This document shows, piece after piece, positions 29,761-40,131 of a stretch of DNA of 64,000 nucleotides; the stretch's first letter is position 1; each line of letters starts with the position of its first letter. The position numbers and the translations under genes were made by a program. Source of the DNA: Catenovulum sp. 2E275 (lineage in GTDB: Bacteria > Pseudomonadota > Gammaproteobacteria > Enterobacterales > Alteromonadaceae); NCBI RefSeq assembly GCF_025515275.1, contig NZ_JAOPFU010000013.1, positions 1 to 64,000 on the forward strand, in the 5' to 3' direction. Below the pieces are notes generated by a model that saw nothing but the letters and a program-made list of their open reading frames with translations, was not told the DNA's origin and ran no database searches.

Positions 29761-29913
29761 GCTAAATCAATATAAATAGCTTTTAGCCCAGCCTTTCAGG
29801 AGCCTCACAGACAGCCCACTTATGTGTTGTATCATTTTTAAATGCAATGATACGCCTTGAATTGAGCTGTATGTGATGGCTCTGATACTCGTAATTTATA
29901 TTGATTTAGCTCT
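29758..29913. mobile_element. MITE-like 156-bp palindromic element
   Basis: Perfect 20-bp terminal inverted repeats lie at 29758-29777 and 29894-29913. Nested inside are arms 29800-29815 and 29866-29882 (one mismatch and one inserted base) and the innermost pair GTATCATT (29829-29836) / AATGATAC (29846-29853). The whole element can fold into one long imperfect hairpin. There is no open reading frame and no clear target-site duplication. A non-autonomous element or a structured RNA are both possible. Confidence 0.6.
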
Positions 29914-30057
29914 ACATATAAAATATCGTTTTGATAAATGACGACATTTTTATTTATTCTGTTAAATTATCACTAAACTGCTGAATTAGTTTCAACTATC
30001 TTTCCACTTAATTTTTGTTTCGTCTGAATTAATTGTTTAACTGAGTTAAAGAGATAA

Positions 30058-31779
30058 ATGACCATTGAATTGATCTACAAGTTTATTTTTGCTGCCTCTT
30101 TATTAACCCTGTTATGTGTAATCGCCAGTGTGTTTACACGTAAAATTGGCGCTCCTCTTTTACTTATTTTTTTAATTCTGGGCATGCTGGCAGGGGAAGA
30201 TGGTCCAGGTGGAATCAAGTTTAATGATTTTAATCTGGCGTTTTTATTTGGCAATTTAGCACTGGCGGTCATTATTTTTGATGGTGGATTAGGCACACGC
30301 AAAGATACATTCCGAGTGAGTTTAAAACCTGCGTTATCTTTAGCCACACTAGGAGTATTGGTCACGGCAGGTTTAACAGGCTATGCAGCACATTTAATTT
30401 TAGGTTTGCCGTGGCAGGAAGGCTTGTTAATTGGCGCCATTGTGGGGTCAACCGATGCCGCAGCGGTATTTGGATTATTACGCAATGCCGGTTTAGAACT
30501 CAAAGAGCGCGCTGGAGCTACACTTGAGATAGAGTCTGGGTCAAACGATCCTATGGCGATTTTTTTAACCGTCACCCTTGTCCAAATTTTGCAATTAAAT
30601 ACCAGCGATGGGTTAGGCTGGACATTGTTTAGTGAGTTAGCCAGACAAATGGGATTAGGTTTAGCGATTGGCTTTACTGGCGGCTTTTTATTAACCCAAT
30701 TGCTAAAACGCTTAACTTTATCAGCCTCTTTATTACCTATATTAGCGTTAACGGGCGGACTCAGTTTATTTGGGTTAACCGCTTTATGGGATGGCAGCGG
30801 CTTTTTAGCCATTTTTATCGCAGGGGTGATGATAGGCAATACCTCTTTACCGCATAGCAATGATATTCACCGTTTTCACGACGGCATTGCATGGTTAAGC
30901 CAAATTGGTATGTTTTTAATGCTGGGGTTATTAATTACCCCAAGTAATATGCTGCCTATTATTATTCCGGCCATTAGTATTGCTTTTGTTTTAATTTTTA
31001 TTGCTCGTCCGCTTGCGGTAGTTTTATCTTTATTACCTTTTCGTTTTCCGTGGCGAGAACAAGTTTTTTTAAGCTGGTGCGGTTTACGTGGGGCAGTACC
31101 TATTATTCTTGCTTTATTTCCGTCATTAGCCGGACTTGAGCATACTCAAACATATTTTGAATTAGTCTTTTTTGTGGTGCTTATCTCACTGGTATTACAA
31201 GGCTGGACAATTGCGCCCATGGCCAGATGGTTAAAATTAGAATTACCACCAACCGCCAAGGAGCCGGAATATTTATATTTACCAATTAAAAGTGATGAAG
31301 ATAAAGAGTTATTACTATATCAAGTCACTCAGGATTGCAGTGCGCTGGGCGTTTCTGCCAGTTTTATTCCATTAACCGAAGGCGCTCAGCTTGTCGGAAT
31401 TATGCGAAGAGGCGTTTTAATTGATAACCCAACTGAGCAAATATTGGCTGAAAATGATCAAGTGATCTTTTTATCTGGTTCTAGCGCAAAAACGATACTC
31501 AACCGTACATTTGGATTAGTGACGGTATCACCATCTTTTGAGTCCAATTACTTTTTTGGTGAATTTACTTTATTCCCGCAAACCAAACTGATTGATGTAG
31601 CTCAGGCTTATGGGGTTCAAATTGAAGATAAATACTTGGATATGACTCTGAATGAGTTTATGACTGCTCAATTCCACGGCCGCCCAGTCATTGGTGACAA
31701 TATTCAATTAGGCACAATTAAAATTATGGTAAAAGAAATGGAAGACGGCAATATTAAATCTGTTGGTTTAAAGTTATAA
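30058..31779 (+). CDS. nhaP2: K+/H+ antiporter, NhaP2/CvrA type
   Basis: The 573 residues contain about twelve membrane helices of the CPA1 exchanger fold, with the transport-site region GSTDAAAVFGLLRN near residues 130-145 and LEIESGSNDPMAIF near 160. A cytoplasmic TrkA-C/CorC-like C-terminal part (from about 395) may sense nucleotides or ions. E. coli CvrA is 578 residues. It probably expels K+ in exchange for protons at the inner membrane; ion choice is inferred from the family. Confidence 0.9.
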   Translation: MTIELIYKFIFAASLLTLLCVIASVFTRKIGAPLLLIFLILGMLAGEDGPGGIKFNDFNLAFLFGNLALAVIIFDGGLGTRKDTFRVSLKPALSLATLGVLVTAGLTGYAAHLILGLPWQEGLLIGAIVGSTDAAAVFGLLRNAGLELKERAGATLEIESGSNDPMAIFLTVTLVQILQLNTSDGLGWTLFSELARQMGLGLAIGFTGGFLLTQLLKRLTLSASLLPILALTGGLSLFGLTALWDGSGFLAIFIAGVMIGNTSLPHSNDIHRFHDGIAWLSQIGMFLMLGLLITPSNMLPIIIPAISIAFVLIFIARPLAVVLSLLPFRFPWREQVFLSWCGLRGAVPIILALFPSLAGLEHTQTYFELVFFVVLISLVLQGWTIAPMARWLKLELPPTAKEPEYLYLPIKSDEDKELLLYQVTQDCSALGVSASFIPLTEGAQLVGIMRRGVLIDNPTEQILAENDQVIFLSGSSAKTILNRTFGLVTVSPSFESNYFFGEFTLFPQTKLIDVAQAYGVQIEDKYLDMTLNEFMTAQFHGRPVIGDNIQLGTIKIMVKEMEDGNIKSVGLKL

Positions 31780-31844
31780 ATATTAAGAGTATCAGGCAGC
31801 TAAACAACGTAACAATATGGAGTATCATTTTATTAGTTTAGATT

Positions 31845-33560
31845 TTATCCGACAGGGGATAAGGCACTCTCCGAATATTTACAAATTTGATTACGCCCAT
31901 TATTTTTAGCTTGATACAAAGCTTTGTCCGCTCGGCTTAAAGCATTTTCGATCATCTTATCATTATTTTCTACTGCTGAAATACCCAAGCTTACGGTAAA
32001 GCTTAATATATCCCCAGATGCTAAAGCTAGCTGACTTTTTTCTACCTGATAACGAATCTTTTCTGCTATTTGACTTGCTTGTCTTTGATCGCAGTCAGTT
32101 AACAATAATACAAATTCTTCTCCACCATACCGGGCGACTAGATCTTGTTTTCGAACACTTGATTTTAAAATATTCGCAAAATGAATGATGACTTTATCTC
32201 CAGTTTGATGTCCATAAGTATCATTAATGCGTTTGAAATTATCAATATCAACTATGATGACTGAAACGGTTTGCTTATCTTGTCGACACTTTTGAACAAG
32301 TTGGCAGGCATTGTCATTAAAATATCTGCGATTGAACAATTGTGTCATTGAGTCAGTTGCAGCTTGATATTTTAACTCTTCTTGAGAGGCTTTTAATTTT
32401 TCCAGAAGTTTTATCCGATAAGATAAAATAAAAGCAAGCATTAAAGCCTCTAAAGCAATGCCGATTCCTACGCCATAGCAAGTAATATACATAAAATCAG
32501 CCAAACCTTTGTAATACAATACTGCCATTACATTAAAGCCAATAAATAGCGAGTGGCCGATTAAAAATAGTTTTGCTAAAGGGTTACCTTTACGCAAAAT
32601 CGAAATACAGACTGACAAGGTTAATAACATCATCAAGGCTGCAATTGAGCTGGCAGGTTCAAGTGCGGCTTTTATATCGATTAAACCATAAATAAAATCA
32701 GCTACCAATATAATCATTAAACCCATTAAAACTTTATGTTCTGTTGGGTATTTATGTTTACTTTCAAAAATTGAAATCATAAATAGAATTAAAAATATTG
32801 GCATTGTTATCAGTGTGATATGCAGTTTCATCACAGCATCACCATACAAACCAAAAAAATTAGCCAATAACCCGTAAGATAATGCAATCCAAATCGTTCC
32901 AGAGATCAAATACAAGCTGTAAAGAATATTTTCTCTTTTGCGGGATGATACATATAACAAAAAGTTATAGAGCATTAAGGCAAATAAAATACCGACTAGT
33001 ATGGCAATGTCATTTTGGTTACCAACTAAAGCACGCTTTGAAGATTCGGTATCTAAAATAGATAAGGTAAACCATTGGTGAGAGTATGAAACCGTGTTTA
33101 TATAAAAAGTATTTTGTGAACCAGCTTTGATTATAAAAGGGTAAATTGCAGTGCCACCGTACATGCTTTGGTAATCATTCGGGTTATCTAAATCAATTAA
33201 TAATGAATTAATTAAAATCCCGTTATTTTCTTGGTAAAACTCTATTTTGTGGTTGTGATATGCATAAGGATGATGCAAATTCAAAGCTAAATTCTGCTGT
33301 GTTGTATTTTGGATAACTACTTTTGACCAAGTTGTTTTGGCTTTTGTACCTAAAGCTAGTTTATTAGTTGATGGTGTAAAAGTTTGTTGTTTAATGGACT
33401 CAAAGGGCATTCTGCCCGTTTGATCAATGTAGTAACTCATTGAAAAATCAGTAAGGCTAATTTTATCGGAGGTTAATTCAATATCTGGTTTAGCAATAGC
33501 ATCCCATCTAAAGCAGAACAAAATAATTAATATTGAAAATAAACGAGTAACTATATACAC
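31845..33560 (-). CDS. 7TMR-DISM diguanylate cyclase
   Basis: The 571 residues have a signal peptide, a DISM extracellular domain (about 25-170), seven membrane helices (about 180-375), a short coiled coil and a GGDEF domain. The active site is ARYGGEEF, and an RxxD inhibitory site (RKQD) lies five residues upstream, so c-di-GMP synthesis with product inhibition is likely. The receptor half is the same architecture as in the hybrid kinase 9 kb upstream. It is transcribed alone, divergent from clpB. Confidence 0.93.
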   Translation of the reverse strand: MYIVTRLFSILIILFCFRWDAIAKPDIELTSDKISLTDFSMSYYIDQTGRMPFESIKQQTFTPSTNKLALGTKAKTTWSKVVIQNTTQQNLALNLHHPYAYHNHKIEFYQENNGILINSLLIDLDNPNDYQSMYGGTAIYPFIIKAGSQNTFYINTVSYSHQWFTLSILDTESSKRALVGNQNDIAILVGILFALMLYNFLLYVSSRKRENILYSLYLISGTIWIALSYGLLANFFGLYGDAVMKLHITLITMPIFLILFMISIFESKHKYPTEHKVLMGLMIILVADFIYGLIDIKAALEPASSIAALMMLLTLSVCISILRKGNPLAKLFLIGHSLFIGFNVMAVLYYKGLADFMYITCYGVGIGIALEALMLAFILSYRIKLLEKLKASQEELKYQAATDSMTQLFNRRYFNDNACQLVQKCRQDKQTVSVIIVDIDNFKRINDTYGHQTGDKVIIHFANILKSSVRKQDLVARYGGEEFVLLLTDCDQRQASQIAEKIRYQVEKSQLALASGDILSFTVSLGISAVENNDKMIENALSRADKALYQAKNNGRNQICKYSESALSPVG

Positions 33561-33708
33561 AATTAATATCTCAGGTGTTGATAGCTAAACTGAGCTATCC
33601 TTAGCGAATCTTAAATATAAAGCCCCTTATAGTAGTCGAATTTAATTATAACATCTAAAAATAAATTGATTTAAGTCAAATAATTTAGATTTAGAGGTAA
33701 GTTTAGCG

Positions 33709-33736
33709 CTTGATATTTTTTGATTTAATACCATTT
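33709..33736 (+). promoter_or_regulatory. candidate sigma-32 heat-shock promoter of clpB
   Basis: A -35-like CTTGATA at 33709-33715 and a -10-like TACCATTT at 33729-33736 are separated by 13 bases, against the sigma-32 consensus CTTGAAA and CCCCATnT. The site is 66 bases before the clpB ATG. Heat-shock control of clpB is known in E. coli; use of this site is inferred. Confidence 0.5.
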
Positions 33737-33801
33737 ATTAACTAACTGATAGAATCAACTTAGGTTTAGCTGATTAGGTTATTTGATAAGGTATTAAGAT
33801 C

Positions 33802-36378
33802 ATGAGATTAGACAGATTAACCAGCCAATTTCAATTAGCAATTTCTGATGCTCAGTCGCTCGCATTAGGTCGCGACCACCAATATATTGAACCAACTCAT
33901 TTAATGTATGCCCTGATTAATCAGGATTCAGGTACGGTTCGTAGTTTGTTAAATCAAGCCGGTTGTACAATCGCTTCGCTGCGCTCTCAATTATCTGAAG
34001 CTTTAGATAAATATCCGAAAGTTGAAGGCGTTGGTGGTGATGTACAGCTGTCTCGCACTATGGTTAGTTTATTAAATTTATCTGATAAGTTAGCGCAAAA
34101 ACGAAAAGATAAATATATCTCATCTGAACTCTTTGTTTTAGCTGCACTTGAGCAACAAGGCGAACTTGGCAAAATGCTTGAAAAGCTTGGGCTAAACCGA
34201 GCTAAATTAGAAGCCGCGATTGAGCAGGTACGTGGTGGTCAAAATGTGGATGACCCTAACGCCGAAGAAAAACGTCAAGCACTTGAAAAATATACTCAGG
34301 ATTTAACAGCAAAAGCTGAACAAGGCAAACTTGATCCTGTAATTGGGCGAGATGATGAAATTCGTCGCACCGTGCAGGTTTTACAGCGCCGGACTAAAAA
34401 TAATCCGGTATTAATTGGTGAACCAGGGGTTGGTAAAACCGCGATTGTTGAAGGGTTAGCTCAGCGAATTATTAACGGTGAAGTACCAGAAGGATTAAAA
34501 AACAAACGCGTACTTTCACTTGATATGGGCTCACTGATTGCGGGTGCTAAATATCGGGGTGAATTTGAAGAGCGTTTAAAAGCTGTTTTAAATGAATTGG
34601 CCAAAGAAGAAGGTCAGGTCATTTTATTTATTGATGAATTGCATACTATGGTTGGCGCTGGTAAAGGGGATGGCGCAATGGATGCGGGGAATATGCTAAA
34701 ACCTGCATTAGCACGTGGGGAACTGCATTGTGTTGGCGCAACTACTTTAGATGAGTATCGTCAGTTTATTGAAAAAGATGCAGCGCTTGAACGCCGTTTT
34801 CAAAAAGTATTAGTTGATCAACCCAGTGTTGAAGACACCATTGCGATTTTACGTGGCTTAAAAGAACGTTATGAGCTGCATCATTCAGTTGAAATTACTG
34901 ATCCTGCAATTGTGGCGGCGGCTTCTTTATCACACAGGTATATTGCAGATCGTCAATTACCGGATAAAGCCATTGATTTAATTGATGAAGCTGCCTCTAG
35001 CATTCGGATGCAAATTGACTCTAAACCAGAGGAACTGGACAGATTAGAGCGGCGCAGTATTCAGTTAAAATTGGAACAGCAAGCACTGCAAAAAGAGCGT
35101 GATGATGCCAGTAAAAAACGATTAGCAACACTGGAAGAAGAGCTTGAAACCATTACTCGTAAATACAGTGATTTAGAAGAAATCTGGAATGCTGAAAAAG
35201 CAGCATTACAGGGCACACAAAATATTAAAGCGGAATTAGAGCAAGCTAGATTAGATATGGATATTGCTAAACGCGCTGGGGATTTAAGCCGAATGTCGGA
35301 ACTGCAATACGGTAAAATTCCGGCTTTGGAGCGTCAATTAGATTTAGCCGTGCAAGCTGAAATGCAGGATATGAGTTTGCTCAAACACAGAGTCACAGAC
35401 GAAGAGATAGCCGAAGTTTTATCACGCTGGACAGGAATCCCTGTTTCCAAAATGCTTGAAGGGGAACGTGAAAAACTGCTAAAAATGGAAGAGGGCATTC
35501 ATCAGCGGGTGGTTGGCCAAAACGAAGCGGTTAAAGCGGTTGCCGATGCCATTCGCCGTTCTCGTGCAGGGTTATCTGATCCAAATAAACCGATTGGCTC
35601 GTTTTTATTTTTAGGCCCAACTGGGGTTGGTAAAACCGAGCTATGTAAGTCGCTTGCTAACTTTTTATTTGATTCAGACAGCGCTATGGTGCGTATTGAT
35701 ATGTCGGAATTTATGGAAAAACATTCAGTATCACGGTTATTAGGTGCACCTCCCGGTTATGTTGGTTATGAAGAAGGCGGGTACTTAACTGAAGCGGTTC
35801 GCCGTAAACCTTATTCAGTTATTTTGTTAGATGAAGTTGAAAAAGCGCATCCTGATGTTTTTAATATTTTATTGCAATTATTGGATGATGGCCGTTTAAC
35901 GGATGGACAAGGCAGAACTGTTGATTTTAAAAACACGGTTGTCATTATGACCTCTAACTTAGGATCGGATGTGATTCAGGAACTAACTCAGGCTGGTCAT
36001 GCTGATCAGGTGAAATCTGCTGTGCTTGAAGTTGTTGCCCAGCATTTCCGGCCAGAATTTATTAACCGGATTGACGAAACTGTGGTATTTCATCCGCTGG
36101 CGCAAGACCATATTCAGCGAATTGCTTCTATCCAGTTACAACAATTGGCAAATCGTTTGGCCGAACGGGGATATGGCTTTGAAGTCTCCGACAATGCGTT
36201 GGCTAAATTAGCTCAAGCAGGGTTTGATCCGGTTTTTGGGGCGCGTCCGCTTAAACGTGCAATTCAGCAAGAAGTTGAAAATCCGTTAGCGCAGTCGATT
36301 TTAGCTGGCGAGCTTCCAACCGAAAAAACCATTGTTGTTGATGAAAAAGATGATAAATTAGTATTTAAAACTAAATAA
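33802..36378 (+). CDS. clpB: ATP-dependent disaggregase ClpB
   Basis: ClpB rescues aggregated proteins with DnaK. The 858 residues match E. coli ClpB (857): a Clp N domain (1-145), AAA-1 with Walker [10 protein letters not shown] near 210, the long middle coiled coil (about 400-530, rich in Glu, Lys and Leu), AAA-2 with GPTGVGKTE near 612, and [11 protein letters not shown] at the sensor-2 end. It is followed by a terminator before pssA. Confidence 0.98.
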   Translation: MRLDRLTSQFQLAISDAQSLALGRDHQYIEPTHLMYALINQDSGTVRSLLNQAGCTIASLRSQLSEALDKYPKVEGVGGDVQLSRTMVSLLNLSDKLAQKRKDKYISSELFVLAALEQQGELGKMLEKLGLNRAKLEAAIEQVRGGQNVDDPNAEEKRQALEKYTQDLTAKAEQGKLDPVIGRDDEIRRTVQVLQRRTKNNPVLIGEPGVGKTAIVEGLAQRIINGEVPEGLKNKRVLSLDMGSLIAGAKYRGEFEERLKAVLNELAKEEGQVILFIDELHTMVGAGKGDGAMDAGNMLKPALARGELHCVGATTLDEYRQFIEKDAALERRFQKVLVDQPSVEDTIAILRGLKERYELHHSVEITDPAIVAAASLSHRYIADRQLPDKAIDLIDEAASSIRMQIDSKPEELDRLERRSIQLKLEQQALQKERDDASKKRLATLEEELETITRKYSDLEEIWNAEKAALQGTQNIKAELEQARLDMDIAKRAGDLSRMSELQYGKIPALERQLDLAVQAEMQDMSLLKHRVTDEEIAEVLSRWTGIPVSKMLEGEREKLLKMEEGIHQRVVGQNEAVKAVADAIRRSRAGLSDPNKPIGSFLFLGPTGVGKTELCKSLANFLFDSDSAMVRIDMSEFMEKHSVSRLLGAPPGYVGYEEGGYLTEAVRRKPYSVILLDEVEKAHPDVFNILLQLLDDGRLTDGQGRTVDFKNTVVIMTSNLGSDVIQELTQAGHADQVKSAVLEVVAQHFRPEFINRIDETVVFHPLAQDHIQRIASIQLQQLANRLAERGYGFEVSDNALAKLAQAGFDPVFGARPLKRAIQQEVENPLAQSILAGELPTEKTIVVDEKDDKLVFKTK

Positions 36379-36408
36379 GTTAGAGTACAATTCTAACCAC
36401 TCAAATGA

Positions 36409-36448
36409 TAAGGTTTCTTTTGGTGACAAAAGAAACCTTTATTTTTAA
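36409..36448 (+). terminator. Rho-independent terminator of clpB
   Basis: Hairpin AAGGTTTCTTTT / AAAAGAAACCTT with loop GGTGAC, followed by TATTTTTAA. Confidence 0.85.
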
Positions 36449-36465
36449 GGAATTTCCGTAGTTTT

Positions 36466-37218
36466 ATGACAGATTCAAACGAGACTCAAAAACACCCGAG
36501 TAAAGGGATATATTTATTACCCAATATTTTGACGACAGCGGGTTTATTTTCAGGTTTTTATGCCATTATCGCCTCTATGAACAATCATTTTGAAAGCGCG
36601 GCAGTGGCTATTTTTATTGCAATGATTTTTGATGCGCTGGATGGTCGGGTAGCTCGTATGACCAACACCCAAAGTGCTTTTGGCGCAGAATATGACAGCA
36701 TGGCAGATATGGTCTCGTTTGGTATTGCACCTGCACTGGTTGCTTATAACTGGGCACTGGGTGATTTAGGTAAAATTGGTTGGTTAGCCGCGTTTATTTA
36801 TGCTGCTGCTGCTGCTTTACGTTTAGCCCGATTTAATACAACTGTTGGCACAGCCGATAAACGCTATTTTACCGGTTTAGCCAGCCCAGCCGCTGCTGCT
36901 ATTGTAAGTGGTATGGTGTGGTTAGGCGCAGATTATGAATTTAATCCAGATACTTTTGGGGTATTTGCCATGATTATTACTGCATTAAGTGGTTTATTAA
37001 TGGTGAGTAATTTCAGATATAGCTCGTTTAAAGAAATTAAATGGAAAGAGCGAGTGCCATTTATTGCTATTTTATTAATGGTGTTGGTATTTGTGATTGT
37101 TGCGTTTGAGCCTGCATTAGTTTTATTCAGTATTTTTTCTTTGTATGCTTTATCCGGCCCAATTTTAACGTATCGCGGTGTTAAAGAAATTAAAGCCAAA
37201 AATTCAGACTCTGAATAA
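36466..37218 (+). CDS. pssA: CDP-diacylglycerol--serine O-phosphatidyltransferase (integral membrane type)
   Basis: This enzyme makes phosphatidylserine, precursor of phosphatidylethanolamine. The 250 residues have the CDP-alcohol phosphatidyltransferase motif DALDGRVARMTNTQSAFGAEYDSMAD (D..DG..AR...G..D...D pattern) and about six membrane helices. This is the type II, membrane-integral enzyme of Bacillus and many marine bacteria rather than the peripheral E. coli enzyme. Confidence 0.92.
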   Translation: MTDSNETQKHPSKGIYLLPNILTTAGLFSGFYAIIASMNNHFESAAVAIFIAMIFDALDGRVARMTNTQSAFGAEYDSMADMVSFGIAPALVAYNWALGDLGKIGWLAAFIYAAAAALRLARFNTTVGTADKRYFTGLASPAAAAIVSGMVWLGADYEFNPDTFGVFAMIITALSGLLMVSNFRYSSFKEIKWKERVPFIAILLMVLVFVIVAFEPALVLFSIFSLYALSGPILTYRGVKEIKAKNSDSE

Positions 37219-37230
37219 CAAAAACGTCTA

Positions 37231-37262
37231 ATTAGTTTCGCTTTAAATTAGTTTCGCTTTAA
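37231..37262. repeat. 16-bp perfect tandem duplication
   Basis: ATTAGTTTCGCTTTAA occurs twice in immediate succession just after the pssA stop and directly before its terminator. It looks like a recent slippage duplication. Confidence 0.85.
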
Positions 37263-37299
37263 ACGGCCAGTCAAGATAATTGACTGGCCGTTTTTGTTT
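37261..37299 (+). terminator. Rho-independent terminator of pssA
   Basis: A 14-bp perfect stem AAACGGCCAGTCAA / TTGACTGGCCGTTT with a five-base loop, followed by TTTGTTTG. Confidence 0.9.
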
Positions 37300-37392
37300 G
37301 TGTTGATGGGCAAAGGTTGAGTATTTGTTAATAACATGCATAATCGACCTGTTGCACTCAAAACTTAGCATTTGCAAAGGAAATTAAATCAA

Positions 37393-38205
37393 ATGAAATC
37401 AAAAAAAATAATCGTGGCAGGTACAGCACTGGCTTCAGTTTTTATGTTTGCTGGCTGCAATTCACAAAACAATAATACGTCTAACGAAACACAGGCAAAT
37501 CAAACTCAAACCAGCGAATGGATTAGTTTATTTAATGGTAAAGATTTAACGGGCTGGAAAATTAAATTTAAAGGCCATCCGCTAGGTGAAAATTATTTAG
37601 ATACTTTTGGTGTTAAAGACGGGAAATTAACGGTTTCTTACGATAATTACAGCCAATTTGATAATAAATTTGGTCATATTTTTTATGACCATGCTTTCTC
37701 TAATTACATTATTAAACTTGAATACCGTTTTATTGGTGAGCAGGTTTATGGTGGCGCGGCTTGGGCTTTTCGTAATAATGGCATTATGTTGCATAGTCAG
37801 GCACCCGAAACTATGGCGCTTGAACAGGACTTTCCGCGTTCAATCGAGGTTCAGCTATTAGGCGCTTATGATGACCAAAAACCAAGAACCACTGCCAATA
37901 TTTGTACCCCATCCACCAATGTTGTTATCAATAAAAAATTGGTTACCGATCACTGTATTAACTCAACGGGTAAAGCCTTGCCGTTAAACGAGTGGGTGCA
38001 AGCCGAAATTGAAGTACATGGCAGTGAAAAAATTATTCACCGAATTAACGGAGAAGTGGTATTTGAATATGAGCAGCCACAATTTGAACCTAATAGCAGT
38101 GAAGCAAAAGGGTTAGATAATTTATTAATCAATAAAGGGTATATTTCACTACAGGCTGAATCTCATCCTACTGAATTTAGAAATATCATGTTAAAACAAC
38201 TCTAA
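37393..38205 (+). CDS. lipoprotein with a DUF1080 (3-keto-disaccharide hydrolase-like) domain
   Basis: Starting at the ATG at 37393 gives 270 residues with a clean lipoprotein signal (MKSKKIIVAG..., lipobox FAGC). AAGGA lies 12 bases upstream. A TTG start 21 bases earlier would spoil the signal. After a Asn/Gln/Thr-rich linker comes the domain opening WISLFNGKDLTGWKIK, with NGIMLHSQAP and RSIEVQLLGAYDD typical of DUF1080. These concanavalin-like folds act on sugars and some hydrolyse 3-keto-glycosides. The substrate here is unknown. Confidence 0.85.
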   Translation: MKSKKIIVAGTALASVFMFAGCNSQNNNTSNETQANQTQTSEWISLFNGKDLTGWKIKFKGHPLGENYLDTFGVKDGKLTVSYDNYSQFDNKFGHIFYDHAFSNYIIKLEYRFIGEQVYGGAAWAFRNNGIMLHSQAPETMALEQDFPRSIEVQLLGAYDDQKPRTTANICTPSTNVVINKKLVTDHCINSTGKALPLNEWVQAEIEVHGSEKIIHRINGEVVFEYEQPQFEPNSSEAKGLDNLLINKGYISLQAESHPTEFRNIMLKQL

Positions 38206-38279
38206 AGCAGCTGGCGGATGGCTCGCATTTACAAGTGACTTGAGTATAATACCGCGACTTTTATTACAATGGTTTTAAT

Positions 38280-39077
38280 ATGAAATTTGCATTAGGTATT
38301 GAATATGACGGGGCTTTGTATTCGGGCTGGCAGCGCCAGCAGAATGTGCCAAGTGTTCAGCAAGCGCTAGAAGAAGCTTTATCACGAGTTTTTAATAGCC
38401 CAATTGTTGTCACTTGTGCTGGCAGAACCGATTCCGGTGTTCATGCAACTTCGCAAGTGGTTCATTTTGAAACGGATATTACGCGGGAAATGCGTGCTTT
38501 AACTTTAGGGGTTAATGCAAATTTGCCCGCAGATATTGCAGTTAAATGGGCCAAACAGGTAGATCAAGCTTTTGATGCCCGTTTTTCAGCAACCGCCCGC
38601 CGATACCGCTACATTATATACAATCATGCATTAAGACCTGCTATTTTACCTCAAGGCATTACCCATTATTATCATGCATTAGATGCTCAAAAAATGCATC
38701 AGGCAGCGCAGGCTTTGGTTGGCGAGCAAGATTTTACCTCATTTAGAGCGTCTCATTGCCAATCAAATACACCTTATCGTAATTTACATCAAATTAGTGT
38801 TAACCGAGTTGGCCATTATGTGGTGATTGATGTCACTGCAAATGCCTTTTTACATCACATGGTACGCAATATTACCGGCTCATTAATTGAGATAGGCAAA
38901 GGTGAACAGCCAGTTACTTGGATTCAAACATTATTGGATGCAAAAGACAGAACTTTAGCTGCTCCAACGGCGAAACCAAATGGGCTTTATTTGGTGAGAG
39001 TATTTTATCCTGAGCAGTGGGGCATTCCACTAGAACCGATGGGACCAGTTTTTTTACCTGAATCTTTAACGGTTTAA
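38280..39077 (+). CDS. truA: tRNA pseudouridine(38-40) synthase
   Basis: TruA isomerises uridines 38-40 in tRNA anticodon stems. The 265 residues include [12 protein letters not shown], the catalytic Asp in [12 protein letters not shown] near residue 51, RRYRYIIYN and [13 protein letters not shown]. It heads the truA-accD-folC-dedD-cvpA-purF group seen in E. coli; dedA is missing between truA and accD. Confidence 0.97.
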   Translation: MKFALGIEYDGALYSGWQRQQNVPSVQQALEEALSRVFNSPIVVTCAGRTDSGVHATSQVVHFETDITREMRALTLGVNANLPADIAVKWAKQVDQAFDARFSATARRYRYIIYNHALRPAILPQGITHYYHALDAQKMHQAAQALVGEQDFTSFRASHCQSNTPYRNLHQISVNRVGHYVVIDVTANAFLHHMVRNITGSLIEIGKGEQPVTWIQTLLDAKDRTLAAPTAKPNGLYLVRVFYPEQWGIPLEPMGPVFLPESLTV

Positions 39078-39270
39078 ATACTAACTTACTGGTCTGATGA
39101 GTTATTTTTTAATAATCATAATTTATAAAAACCAGCTAAAACTTATCTGTGATGATGCAGGTTTTAGTTAAAATATGTTTCAGTTTATGATTTAATGTGC
39201 GCCATTAAGGGTTTATCGATTTTTTGTATAAACAAATTTTTCTATTTCAAATAGTATCCCGAGATTATCA

Positions 39271-40131
39271 ATGAGTTGGATTGAAAAAATATTACCAAAA
39301 CCAAATTCAAACAAAAAAAGCAATGTGCCGGAAGGTGTTTGGGTTAAGTGTTCTGATTGTCAGTCTGTTTTATATCGTGCCGAAGTAGAACAGCAACAAA
39401 ATGTTTGTCCTAAGTGTAATCACCACATGCGAATTTCTGCCCGCGCTCGATTAGAGGCATTTTTGGATAGCGCCAATCGCAGTGAACTAGGGTCAGATCT
39501 AGAGCCTCAGGATAAATTAAAATTTAAAGATTCAAAAAAATATAAAGACAGAATCACGGCTGCCCAAAAAAGCACAGGTGAAAAAGATGCATTAATTGCG
39601 TTTCGTGGCACTGTAAAAGGTGTACCTGTGGTGGCGGTTGCTTTTGAATTCTCATTTATGGGCGGTTCAATGGGTTCTGTAGTGGGTGCTCGTTTTATTA
39701 AAGCGGTTGAAACCTGTTTAGAGCATAACTTACCGTTAATTTGTTTTTCTGCCTCTGGCGGTGCGCGTATGCAAGAAGCGTTAATGTCATTAATGCAAAT
39801 GGCAAAAACCAGCGCCGGTTTAGCAAAAATGCAAGAGCAGGGCTTACCTTATATTTCAGTATTAACTGACCCAACTATGGGTGGGGTGTCAGCCAGTTTT
39901 GCAATGTTAGGCGATGTTAATGTGGCGGAGCCAAAAGCATTAATTGGTTTTGCTGGTCCTCGCGTTATTGAACAAACCGTTCGTGAAAAGCTACCGGAAG
40001 GTTTCCAGCGTAGTGAGTTTTTACTTAAAAAAGGTGCAATCGACATGATTATTGATCGACGCCAGATGCGTGATAAATTAGCACGTATTATCACTAAGTT
40101 GATGAATTTACCCTCGATTGAGCAAATTTAA
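39271..40131 (+). CDS. accD: acetyl-CoA carboxylase carboxyltransferase subunit beta
   Basis: AccD with AccA transfers CO2 from carboxybiotin to acetyl-CoA, the first committed step of fatty acid synthesis. In 286 residues the N-terminal zinc ribbon has CSDCQ and CPKCN (about 27-50). The crotonase-like core has [29 protein letters not shown] and [16 protein letters not shown]. The folC start overlaps its last base. Confidence 0.98.
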   Translation: MSWIEKILPKPNSNKKSNVPEGVWVKCSDCQSVLYRAEVEQQQNVCPKCNHHMRISARARLEAFLDSANRSELGSDLEPQDKLKFKDSKKYKDRITAAQKSTGEKDALIAFRGTVKGVPVVAVAFEFSFMGGSMGSVVGARFIKAVETCLEHNLPLICFSASGGARMQEALMSLMQMAKTSAGLAKMQEQGLPYISVLTDPTMGGVSASFAMLGDVNVAEPKALIGFAGPRVIEQTVREKLPEGFQRSEFLLKKGAIDMIIDRRQMRDKLARIITKLMNLPSIEQI

